17,235 bases of DNA from Alloclostridium intestinigallinarum. Its GTDB lineage: Bacteria; Bacillota; Clostridia; Christensenellales; UBA3700. A program made the translations under genes and the position numbers. This document shows, piece by piece, positions 6,449 to 13,445 of the stretch. Position 1 is the stretch's first letter. Every line of letters begins with the position of its first letter. The notes below the pieces were generated by a model that was given only the letters and a program-made list of their open reading frames with translations, was not told where the DNA came from and ran no database searches. Location of the stretch: positions 1 through 17,235 of the forward strand of contig CAJFNB010000036.1 of assembly GCA_904393845.1 (NCBI GenBank), given 5' to 3'.

Positions 6449-6946
6449 TCAGTCGTCGCCCTCATCTCCGTCGTCGTCTTCGTCCTCGTCCTCGTCGGGT
6501 ATGTCCTCGACGGAATCTATGTCGTAGTCGAAGTCGTCGTCCAGGTCGTCGTTATGCGCTTGCTCTTCCTCGTCCGCTTCCGCGTCGGCGTAATCTTCTT
6601 CGTTGCCGAATTCGTCGTTATCGTCAAAAGATTCGTCAAAGTCGTCGTACAGCTCGTCCTCGCGCATAGCCTCGTAAGAGTCTTCGTATTCGGAGCTTTC
6701 GGATTCGGGCTGGGGTTCGCTTTCGTATTCGTCGTCTTTGCCCGAGCGCTCCGCCTTGGCGCGGCAGTCGGCGCACATCTTTTCGCCCGGCTCCAGGGGA
6801 TTTATGCCGCACACGGGGCACAGTTCCTCGTCATAGTCGTCGTCAAGCACTTTGCCGGCAAGTTCCTGCTTGCATATTTCGCAGTACTCTTCCTCCTGTG
6901 GAATCCAGTTCAGTTCACAGCGGGGGCATTTCTTATATTTTCCCAT
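6449..6946 (-). CDS. Double zinc-ribbon protein with highly acidic C-terminal tail
   Basis: This 165-residue protein is of unknown function. The first 61 residues hold four CXXC pairs: C7/C10 with C22/C25, and C43/C46 with C58/C61, predicting two zinc-ribbon modules (starts KCPRC, then CPVC and CADC). Residues 71-165 contain 54 Asp or Glu out of 95 and only one Arg and one His, so the tail is probably disordered and strongly negative. No signal peptide or membrane helix is seen. The ATG follows AGGGAG with good spacing, and a near-consensus promoter lies about 105 bp upstream. Similar small zinc-ribbon proteins are, to my recollection, common but uncharacterised in clostridia. The tail could mimic nucleic acid or bind basic proteins; that is speculation. 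Confidence 0.8.
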   Translation of the reverse strand: MGKYKKCPRCELNWIPQEEEYCEICKQELAGKVLDDDYDEELCPVCGINPLEPGEKMCADCRAKAERSGKDDEYESEPQPESESSEYEDSYEAMREDELYDDFDESFDDNDEFGNEEDYADAEADEEEQAHNDDLDDDFDYDIDSVEDIPDEDEDEDDDGDEGDD

Positions 6947-7052
6947 AGCTATCTCCCTTTGCTTGATTTATGTATATCCGACGGTATTTCCGCCGCGGCG
7001 GATTTCCTTCCCCGTAAAGTCCGGTGCAGACCGCCGCCGGGTATCGCATAGT

Positions 7053-7081
7053 ATTATATAAGCTAATTCCGCATTTGTAAA
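7053..7081 (-). promoter_or_regulatory. Promoter of the zinc-ribbon gene
   Basis: On the minus strand, TTTACA (7076-7081), a 17-bp spacer and TATAAT (7053-7058) form a near-perfect sigma-A promoter beginning 37 bp after the dipeptidase stop codon. The leader is about 100 nt and GC-rich; it contains a 14-bp palindrome, TCCGCCGCGGCGGA (6989-7002). No known riboswitch was recognised in it. Confidence 0.8.
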
Positions 7082-7117
7082 TACCTTTTGCGAAAAAATA
7101 TGTATAATTTTTTTTAA

Positions 7118-8404
7118 TCAACACATTTCGCGCTTTTTGAAGCACAATCTTTTCAAAGCGAGCAGATATATATCGTATATTTTGCGTAAAGAGGCTATAT
7201 CCGCCCGTTCGTTGCGCTGGTGTATGGTGGGTTCGTCACCCGGGAAGCAGGGGCCGAAAGCCACAAGTCCGGGCGCTACCCGCGCATACGTCGCGCCGCC
7301 CACGGTAAGAGGGGCGTCCGCTCTTCCGGTAACGTCGTTGTACGCGCCCAGCAGACCGCGCACGAGCGGCGAGTCCACGTCCACGGAATGGGGCAGGTGC
7401 TCACCCGTTATCTCTACGGGGCAGGAGAGTTTTCCGCCTATTCTGCGCACAATCTCTTCCGCCGTAAAGGTGACGGGATAGCGCACGTCAAGTTCCGCGT
7501 AAAGGTTGTTTTCGTCCGAGGAAAGCACGCCCAGATTGCAGGTGAGCGCGCCGCTTTCCTTGTCGGAAAGGGCGCAGTTTATTCCGCTTCCGTCTATGGC
7601 GCAAAGCGCCTTGGAAAGTTCGCCTGCGGCGGGGGAGATTTCACCCAGGGCGGAAAGCACTTTGCGGGCGGCGTTGTCGCCCAGCCAAGGGGTAGAGCCG
7701 TGCGCGGGTCTGCCGTGCGCGGTCACCGCGTATCCGCCGTCACAGGGAACGCAGGTCACGTCCTTTGCATGCACGGGCGTATCGCATACCGCGCGGCACG
7801 TATCCATTACCACGTTTACCCGTCCGCCGCCGCGTATGGACAGGACGCGTCCGGGCAGGGGCAGCGTCAGGCGCACGTGAAGCACCCCTTTTTCGCACGC
7901 TATTACCGGGAAGTCGGCGTCGGGCGAAAAGCCCTCGTCCGGCCATTTATCCAGCTGCGAGTAGCGTTCCGCGCACTTCCAGCCGCTCTCTTCGTTTCCG
8001 CCCGCGAAAAAGCGGATTCTGCGGCAGGGAACGTATCCTTCGGAAACAAGCTGCGCCGCCGCGTAAAGGCAGAGCAGGAGCGGACCTTTGTCGTCCAGAA
8101 TACCCCTGCCGTATACCGTGCCGCCGGCTATCTCGCCCAAAGGGGAGTGATCCCAGCCTTCTCCGAGCGGTACCGTGTCCAGGTGTCCCAGAATCGCAAA
8201 CGGCTTTCCGCTTCCTATGTCCGCGGTGACGTAATAGCCGCCCTCGTTGTGCACGGTAAAGCCCATGCTTTTTGCAAGAGATGCAAACTTGTCAAGCACT
8301 TCCCCCACTCCCTTGCCGAACGGCGAGGAAGGACAGGGAGCGGACTGCACGCTCTCTATTGCCAGAAAGTCCATTATGCTGTTCAATGCTTTTTCAAAAC
8401 ACAT
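7118..8404 (-). CDS. M20-family dipeptidase (PepV/Sapep-like)
   Basis: This 428-residue cytoplasmic metallopeptidase hydrolyses dipeptides and probably serves peptide nutrition. Di-zinc site motifs are visible: GHLDTVP (H74, D76), GRGILDDKGP (D104/D105), GGNEESGW (catalytic E138, metal ligand E139), PDADFPVI (D162/D164) and a late His in PTIHQRNE. The order and wording match the PepV branch rather than DapE or ArgE. It is slightly shorter than typical PepV (about 460-470), the difference apparently lying in the central lid domain. The ATG follows GGAGAA with 6-nt spacing. It diverges from gltX. No clear terminator follows; the next gene has its own promoter. Confidence 0.88.
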   Translation of the reverse strand: MCFEKALNSIMDFLAIESVQSAPCPSSPFGKGVGEVLDKFASLAKSMGFTVHNEGGYYVTADIGSGKPFAILGHLDTVPLGEGWDHSPLGEIAGGTVYGRGILDDKGPLLLCLYAAAQLVSEGYVPCRRIRFFAGGNEESGWKCAERYSQLDKWPDEGFSPDADFPVIACEKGVLHVRLTLPLPGRVLSIRGGGRVNVVMDTCRAVCDTPVHAKDVTCVPCDGGYAVTAHGRPAHGSTPWLGDNAARKVLSALGEISPAAGELSKALCAIDGSGINCALSDKESGALTCNLGVLSSDENNLYAELDVRYPVTFTAEEIVRRIGGKLSCPVEITGEHLPHSVDVDSPLVRGLLGAYNDVTGRADAPLTVGGATYARVAPGLVAFGPCFPGDEPTIHQRNERADIASLRKIYDIYLLALKRLCFKKREMC

Positions 8405-8484
8405 AGTTTTCTCCGTACCGTCCGCCGCGGCTTTACGCGAGGCGGCTTTATTTATACCCGCCGTCTTTGACGGGCAGCTTTTAT

Positions 8485-8513
8485 ATTATACGCGAATGCG
8501 GAAAAAATGTACA
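8485..8513 (-). promoter_or_regulatory. Probable promoter of the dipeptidase gene
   Basis: On the minus strand, TGTACA (8508-8513), a 17-bp spacer and a perfect TATAAT (8485-8490) lie about 80 bp before the ATG. The leader contains a small hairpin, CCGTC, TTT, GACGG (8461-8473). The -10 is convincing and the -35 matches only four of six positions. Confidence 0.55.
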
Positions 8514-8532
8514 CAAATTGACCCGAATTATA

Positions 8533-8560
8533 TTGAAATCGCGCGCAAATATGGTAATAT
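8533..8560 (+). promoter_or_regulatory. Probable promoter of gltX
   Basis: TTGAAA (8533-8538), a 16-bp spacer and TAATAT (8555-8560) preceded by TGG form an extended -10 type promoter, putting the start of transcription about 20 nt before the ATG. An alternative -35, TTGACC (8518-8523), has no -10 at proper spacing. Confidence 0.5.
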
Positions 8561-8588
8561 ATTAGTATCAAACGTAAAGGACGCGATT

Positions 8589-10055
8589 ATGAAAGAAGTC
8601 AGAACGAGATTTGCGCCCTCACCCACGGGCTTTATGCACATAGGCAATCTGCGCACCTGTCTTTACGCCTATCTGTTCGCGCGCAAGGAAGGCGGAAAGT
8701 TTATACTGCGCATAGAAGATACCGACCGCGAAAGATACGTGGAAGGGGCGGTGGAAACCATATACCGCACGCTGGAAAAGGCGGGCATAGACCATGACGA
8801 AGGTCCGGACAAGGACGGCGGCTGCGGCCCTTACGTGCAGTCGGAGCGCAAGAGCATTTACATGGAGTACGCCAAAAAGCTGGTGGAGCTGGGCGGAGCG
8901 TATTACTGCTTCTGCTCCAAGGAAAGGCTGGATTCCCTGGCGGGTGAAGGCGGCATTAAAAAGTACGACAAGCATTGCCTGCATTTAAGCCGCGAAGAGG
9001 TGGAAAAAAGGCTTGCCGCGGGAGAGCCTTTCGTGATAAGGCAGAACGTACCCACGGAAGGCGTATCCGAATACGACGACATGGTGTACGGGCATATAGC
9101 CGTTCCCAATGCGGATATGGAAGACGGTATTCTTATAAAGTCGGACGGTATGCCCACTTATAACTTTGCAAACGTGGTGGACGACCACCTTATGCGCATA
9201 TCGCACGTAATACGCGGCATGGAATATCTGTCCAGCACGCCCAAGTATAACCTCATGTACGACGCTTTCGGCTGGGAGCGCCCCGCGTATATGCACCTGC
9301 CGCCCATAATGAAGGACGCCCAGCGCAAACTTTCCAAGCGGTACGGCGACGCGAATTTCGAAGACTTTCTGGAAAAGGGCTACCTGCCCGAAGCCATAGT
9401 AAACTATATAGCGTTGCTCGGCTGGTCGCCCAAGGGCAACGAAGAAAAGCTGAGTATGCAGCAGCTTAAAGAGCAGTTCGACGTCGACGGGCTGAGCAAG
9501 TCCCCGTCCATATTCGACGAGGCGAAAATGCGCTGGCTCAACGGCGAATACTTAAAGGCGATGACTCCGCCGCAGTTCACCGCCGCGGCGCTCCCCTGGT
9601 ACGAAAAAAGCGACGTAAAGGGAATGTTCGATTACGACAAACTTTCCAAACTGCTCATACCCAGGGTGGAGATACTGTCCGAAATTCCCGAAAAGATAAA
9701 CTTTCTGGCGCACTTCGGGGAGTACGATCCCGCCATGTTCGAGCACAAGAAGATGAAGATAACAAAGCCGCTTGCGCGCGAGATACTTGCCAAGGTCCTG
9801 CCCGTGCTCAAAGAGCAGACGGAGTGGACGGACGAAGCGCTGAAGGAAAAACTTTCTTCCTGCGCGGCGGAATGGCAGGTAAAGAGCGGGCAGGTGTTTC
9901 TGCCCCTGCGCCTTGCCGTGACGGCGGCTGCCGTAACCCCCGGCGGAGCCACGGAGATAGCCGAACTTTTGGGCAGGGAAGAGACGATAAGAAGGGTGGA
10001 ATTCAGCCTGGGTCTGCTCGATAACGATTTGAAATCCGTAGGTTCGGCGGAGTAA
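8589..10055 (+). CDS. gltX: Glutamyl-tRNA synthetase
   Basis: This 488-residue class I synthetase attaches glutamate to tRNA-Glu, and possibly to tRNA-Gln where a GatCAB pathway exists. The N-terminus reads RFAPSPTGFMHIGNLRT, where HIGN (17-20) is the HIGH motif, and KLSKR (247-251) is the KMSKS loop. A zinc-type motif is visible as C107, C109, C130 and H132 (CFC, then CLH). The C-terminal helical anticodon-binding domain follows. Length matches bacterial GluRS. The ATG at 8589 follows AAAGGA; the frame is open for 114 codons upstream, but conserved sequence begins right at this Met. The gene diverges from the dipeptidase and converges on lacZ. Confidence 0.97.
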   Translation: MKEVRTRFAPSPTGFMHIGNLRTCLYAYLFARKEGGKFILRIEDTDRERYVEGAVETIYRTLEKAGIDHDEGPDKDGGCGPYVQSERKSIYMEYAKKLVELGGAYYCFCSKERLDSLAGEGGIKKYDKHCLHLSREEVEKRLAAGEPFVIRQNVPTEGVSEYDDMVYGHIAVPNADMEDGILIKSDGMPTYNFANVVDDHLMRISHVIRGMEYLSSTPKYNLMYDAFGWERPAYMHLPPIMKDAQRKLSKRYGDANFEDFLEKGYLPEAIVNYIALLGWSPKGNEEKLSMQQLKEQFDVDGLSKSPSIFDEAKMRWLNGEYLKAMTPPQFTAAALPWYEKSDVKGMFDYDKLSKLLIPRVEILSEIPEKINFLAHFGEYDPAMFEHKKMKITKPLAREILAKVLPVLKEQTEWTDEALKEKLSSCAAEWQVKSGQVFLPLRLAVTAAAVTPGGATEIAELLGREETIRRVEFSLGLLDNDLKSVGSAE

Positions 10056-10115
10056 AAAACGGTTGTGAAATAACGTTGCCGCGGGTATGCGGCATAGTCG
10101 TAAACGGTAATTAAG

Positions 10116-10143
10116 AAGGCGCGTCCGAAAGGGCGCGCCTTTT
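10116..10143. terminator. Shared gltX/lacZ terminator
   Basis: AAGGCGCGTCC, tetraloop GAAA, GGGCGCGCCTT form an 11-bp stem with one G-T pair (10116-10141), ending in a short T run. It lies between convergent genes and probably serves both strands. The U-tract is short in both directions, so termination may be leaky. A 6-bp hairpin, TGCCGC, 6 nt, GCGGCA (10077-10094), precedes it. Confidence 0.75.
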
Positions 10144-10169
10144 GCGTTATCGCGTTTAAATCAGGCCGC

Positions 10170-13100
10170 TCAGAACGTCAGCTTCACGCGCAGGGTGTGG
10201 GTCTGTCCGGGCAGTATGTCGTAATGTGGCTTGGTGCACGCCATTGCGGGAGTGTCGCCGCCCACGCCGCGCTGTTTGCCGTCTATGTTCACGGTAAGGC
10301 GGTCGTCCCTGCCCAGTTCGCAGGAGTGCTGCGCGTTGTGAAGTTCCATAGTGGTGTAGGGGTGCACGGTCATTTCAAACGGCGCGTTCACGGACTGTAT
10401 CTTCACTCCGTTTTCTCCGCCTATTTCCGCATATCTCACGCCCGTATGGTCGCCGTTTTCCTGGGGATAGAGGTAGTCGTGGATAAAGTCCTCCGCCTTG
10501 CCTTCGTAAAGTCCCAGCTTTGCCGCGGTCGCGCGGTCGCAGTAGTTTTCGTGGGGTCCTTTGCCGTAGAACTTCACGCCGTCCACGCCTTTGCCCAGGC
10601 GGAAGGTGAAGCCGTAACGCTCCATACTCTTGCGGGGCGTAACCGCCATGGACATATCAAGTCCGCCTTCGCCGTCGAATATATACGTCGTTTCAAGCGA
10701 TTTCAGCGTGCGCATCTTCCACTTGATATGCACATAGACTTTATCCCCGCGCACTTCGCTGTTTACCTTGCGCGCTTTAAGCGTCTTGATGGCATTGCGG
10801 TATCTGCTTGTGCCCATAAAGATGTCGGCTATTATCGAAGGTACCTGGGGCAGGGCGTCGTTGTCTATAGTAGCGCGGAAAAAGTCGGGCTTTACGGGGG
10901 AAGTGAGGCGTTCTTTTCCGTTTTTCTTAACGGAAGTTATCTCGCCGCGTTCGATGGTGTAGACGGTGTCCGCCGCCGTGACCACCAGCCTGCCGCCTTC
11001 CGACTTCACGGTTGCGCCGCCTTTGCCTTCGACGGGCGCAAAGTCGTATTCGCGCAGTATGAACTGTTCGTAGGAAACGACGTGTCCCGCGGGGGCGTAG
11101 AGTTCGTCCTTGCCCAGCATAAGTTTTACGTTGCACACGACTTCGCCTTTTTCGGGGAAGGCGGGCATGTTCAGGTTGTATTTGCTAACGCTGCCCGCTT
11201 CGCCGGATACGGCTATCTGTTCTTCACCCAGCTTTTTGCCCTCGCACTCGTACTCCACGGAGCACCTGAAGCCGTCCAGGGGGGTGAACATATAGTTGTT
11301 CTTTACCGTCATCACACCGTCGCTATATTCAAAGTCCACCATACGGTGCTGGTATTTCACCTCGTAAAGGGCGGGATTGGGGGAGCGGTCGGCGCGCACA
11401 ATGCCGTTGAATGCGAATCTGCCCGCGTTGGGGGTATCGCCGAAGTCGCCGCCGTAGCACCACTTGTCCTTGCCGTCCTTCGTCTTTCTGCGTATGGACT
11501 GGTCGGCAAAGTCCCATATAAAGCCGCCCGCCAGCCTGTCGTACTTGCGGAAGGCGTCCCAATAGTCGGAGAAGTTACCCAGCGCGTTGCCCATGCAGTG
11601 CGCGTATTCGCACTCGATAAAGGGCAGGTCGCGGTACATTTCGGGGGTGTATTTGCTGCCCACGGGCGCCCACAGCGCGTAGCAGTGGCGCATGGGCTTG
11701 TTTTCGCCGATGACGGGCATCTTTTCCACGTGCGAATACATCTCGCTGAGCACGTCGCCCACCTTGCCCGTGGGGTCGGGTTCGTAGTGGATAAAGCGGG
11801 TGTCGTCCATTTCCAGAATTTTTTCCTTCATTATTCTGAAGTTCTTTCCGAATCCCGCCTCGTTGCCCAGCGACCAGCTGATTATGCAGGCGTGGTTGCG
11901 CAGTCTGCCCACCATATTGCGCGCACGGTATACGCAGGAATCTTTCCAGCATTTTTTGCCCTTGGGCAGGAACATCGCAAGTCCGTGCGATTCCAGGTTG
12001 GTCTCCGCCATTACCAGCACGCCGTACTTGTCGCACAGCTCGTAGAAGACGTCCTGGTTGGGGTAGTGGCTGTTGCGGATTGCGGTGATGTTGTTGGCTT
12101 TGCACAGCTTTATATCCGCTTCGATAAGCTCTTTGGGCACGGCGTGGCCGTAGTCGGGGTGGAATTCGTGCCTGTTCACGCCGCGTATTTTAAGCGGCTT
12201 GCCGTTGAGCAGTATGAACGGACCTCTGCCGTCGCTGTAAGGCACTATCCTTATTTCCCTGAATCCGAATTTGCAGCGGCGCACGTCAACGGTTTCCCCG
12301 TCCAGCGTGAGCGTCACTTCCACGTCGTAAAGCGCGGGATTTTCATGCGACCAAAGCTCCACGCCCGTTATTTCGCTGCTCAAATCCTTTATCTTGTTTT
12401 TGATATACTTTTTCTTTTTATCCGTCTTCTCCGCGTCGGAAGAAAGCTCCGCCACGACTTTGCCGTCTTTGGAAAGAACCACTTTCACCCGCGCTTTCCT
12501 ACCTGCAAGGTCTCCGGCTATGCGCGTTTGGACGTCAGCAAGGAATCTTGCGTCCTTATAGTCGTTTTTGAGTACGGAACGCACATAAAAGTCCTCTATC
12601 ATCGCCTGCGGCTTGTAGATGAGGTACACGCTGCGGAATATGCCCGAAAGCCTCCACATATCCTGGTCTTCGAGATAACTGCCCGTGCAGTAGCGGTAAA
12701 CGGTGACCGCAAGTTTGTTTTCGCCTTCCTTCACATATTCGGAAATGTCGTATTCCTGGGGGCTGAAAGTGTCCTCGGAATAACCGACGAACTTGCCGTT
12801 GACGTATATGTCGCCGCAGCTGTTTATGCCGTCGAAGCGGATAAATACGCGCTTATCCGTCCTTTTCACGTTGAATGTGGTCATATAACAGCCCGCGCTG
12901 TTGCGGTAACCCTTTACGTGGGGTATGAGCAGGGGATTGAACTGCACCAGGGCGTAAGGGTACAGATAGTTGGTATATATGGGTTTGTCAAAGCCCTTTA
13001 TCTGCCATTCGGAAGGCACCTGTATCTTGGTAAAGCCTTCCGCTTTCGCGCCGGGCTGTTCATAGCCCTCGGGCACGTCGGAGGCCTTTTTTACGAACTT

Positions 13101-13223
13101 GAAGTCCCATTCGCCGTCAAGACATTCGGCTGTGGGGTTGCCGTCTTCGTCCAAAGGGAAGCCGGCGGCGTAACGCTTTTCGGTATTTATGTTGTATACC
13201 GACAGTTTGCTCCAGTTTTTCAT
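10170..13223 (-). CDS. lacZ: Beta-galactosidase, GH2 family (LacZ type)
   Basis: This 1017-residue enzyme cleaves terminal beta-galactosides such as lactose in the cytoplasm; no signal peptide is visible. Full LacZ architecture is present: a jelly-roll sugar-binding domain (about 35-205), an immunoglobulin-like domain, a TIM barrel with IRGVNRHEFHP (347-357) and RNSHYPN (383-389), and the C-terminal small-chain domain (FRATIDND, YGKGPHENY). The acid/base is E455 in SLGNEAG and the nucleophile E539 in ECEYAHCMGN, matching E461 and E537 of E. coli. Length is close to E. coli LacZ (1024). The ATG follows AAGGAGA. No permease or dedicated regulator adjoins it, so sugar uptake must be encoded elsewhere. 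Confidence 0.97.
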   Translation of the reverse strand: MKNWSKLSVYNINTEKRYAAGFPLDEDGNPTAECLDGEWDFKFVKKASDVPEGYEQPGAKAEGFTKIQVPSEWQIKGFDKPIYTNYLYPYALVQFNPLLIPHVKGYRNSAGCYMTTFNVKRTDKRVFIRFDGINSCGDIYVNGKFVGYSEDTFSPQEYDISEYVKEGENKLAVTVYRYCTGSYLEDQDMWRLSGIFRSVYLIYKPQAMIEDFYVRSVLKNDYKDARFLADVQTRIAGDLAGRKARVKVVLSKDGKVVAELSSDAEKTDKKKKYIKNKIKDLSSEITGVELWSHENPALYDVEVTLTLDGETVDVRRCKFGFREIRIVPYSDGRGPFILLNGKPLKIRGVNRHEFHPDYGHAVPKELIEADIKLCKANNITAIRNSHYPNQDVFYELCDKYGVLVMAETNLESHGLAMFLPKGKKCWKDSCVYRARNMVGRLRNHACIISWSLGNEAGFGKNFRIMKEKILEMDDTRFIHYEPDPTGKVGDVLSEMYSHVEKMPVIGENKPMRHCYALWAPVGSKYTPEMYRDLPFIECEYAHCMGNALGNFSDYWDAFRKYDRLAGGFIWDFADQSIRRKTKDGKDKWCYGGDFGDTPNAGRFAFNGIVRADRSPNPALYEVKYQHRMVDFEYSDGVMTVKNNYMFTPLDGFRCSVEYECEGKKLGEEQIAVSGEAGSVSKYNLNMPAFPEKGEVVCNVKLMLGKDELYAPAGHVVSYEQFILREYDFAPVEGKGGATVKSEGGRLVVTAADTVYTIERGEITSVKKNGKERLTSPVKPDFFRATIDNDALPQVPSIIADIFMGTSRYRNAIKTLKARKVNSEVRGDKVYVHIKWKMRTLKSLETTYIFDGEGGLDMSMAVTPRKSMERYGFTFRLGKGVDGVKFYGKGPHENYCDRATAAKLGLYEGKAEDFIHDYLYPQENGDHTGVRYAEIGGENGVKIQSVNAPFEMTVHPYTTMELHNAQHSCELGRDDRLTVNIDGKQRGVGGDTPAMACTKPHYDILPGQTHTLRVKLTF

Positions 13224-13271
13224 AATATTCTCCTTATTTCTCCCGCGTTGCTTTACACACGCATTTTAATC

Positions 13272-13300
13272 ATTATAACATATATTCTATATAAAAGCCA
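13272..13300 (-). promoter_or_regulatory. lacZ promoter with weak -35
   Basis: On the minus strand there is a perfect TATAAT (13272-13277), but the hexamer 17 bp upstream, TGGCTT (13295-13300), matches the -35 consensus poorly. This suggests dependence on an activator or low basal activity. The leader is about 40 nt and ends in a good ribosome binding site. Confidence 0.55.
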
Positions 13301-13303
13301 TAC

Positions 13304-13315
13304 TTTTGTACAAAA
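13304..13315. promoter_or_regulatory. 12-bp palindrome upstream of the lacZ promoter
   Basis: TTTTGTACAAAA is a perfect 12-bp palindrome lying directly upstream of the poor -35 hexamer of lacZ. Its position suits an activator or repressor operator. No regulator gene is linked, so the binding protein is unknown. Confidence 0.4.
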
Positions 13316-13366
13316 TATTGCGCCTTTCGGGTTTCGGGACGTTTTTGCGGCGCAGGCGCGCGGATA

Positions 13367-13384
13367 AAGTTGCAAAAGCAACTT
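13367..13384. promoter_or_regulatory. Inverted repeat overlapping the copA -35 box, candidate operator
   Basis: AAGTTGC, AAAA, GCAACTT is a perfect 7-4-7 inverted repeat whose right arm runs into the -35 box (13383-13388). A repressor bound here would block the promoter. It does not match the CopY (TACANNTGTA) or G-rich CsoR operator patterns, and no copper regulator gene is linked. Confidence 0.45.
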
Positions 13385-13411
13385 GACGGACGGGGATATA
13401 TCTGTTATAAT
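13383..13411 (+). promoter_or_regulatory. Strong promoter of the copA-aroF operon
   Basis: TTGACG (13383-13388), a 17-bp spacer and TATAAT (13406-13411), preceded by TGT (extended -10), form a near-perfect sigma-A promoter. A second TATAAT at 13416-13421 makes a direct repeat 10 bp on. Transcription from the first -10 would start near 13418, about 28 nt before the start codon. Confidence 0.85.
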
Positions 13412-13445
13412 GGACTATAATAAAGTTAAGAGAGGCTAACAGGGG

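Noticed and set aside
6947..7046. Riboswitch in the zinc-ribbon gene leader
   Set aside because: The leader is GC-rich and can pair, but I recognise no known aptamer consensus; evidence is insufficient.
6554..7051. Hydrophobic open frame antisense to the zinc-ribbon gene
   Set aside because: Its Val/Phe-rich translation is simply the complement of Asp/Glu codons; the zinc-ribbon frame has CXXC pairs, a ribosome binding site and a promoter.
8247..8588. N-terminal extension of gltX by 114 residues
   Set aside because: GluRS homology starts exactly at the ATG at 8589, which has its own ribosome binding site and promoter; the extension crosses the divergent promoter region and the start of the dipeptidase gene.
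10197..13367. Open frame of 1056 codons antisense to lacZ
   Set aside because: The opposite strand is an unmistakable full-length LacZ. The antisense frame has low-complexity His/Val/Ala-rich translation with no domain, as expected from codon bias in GC-rich genes.
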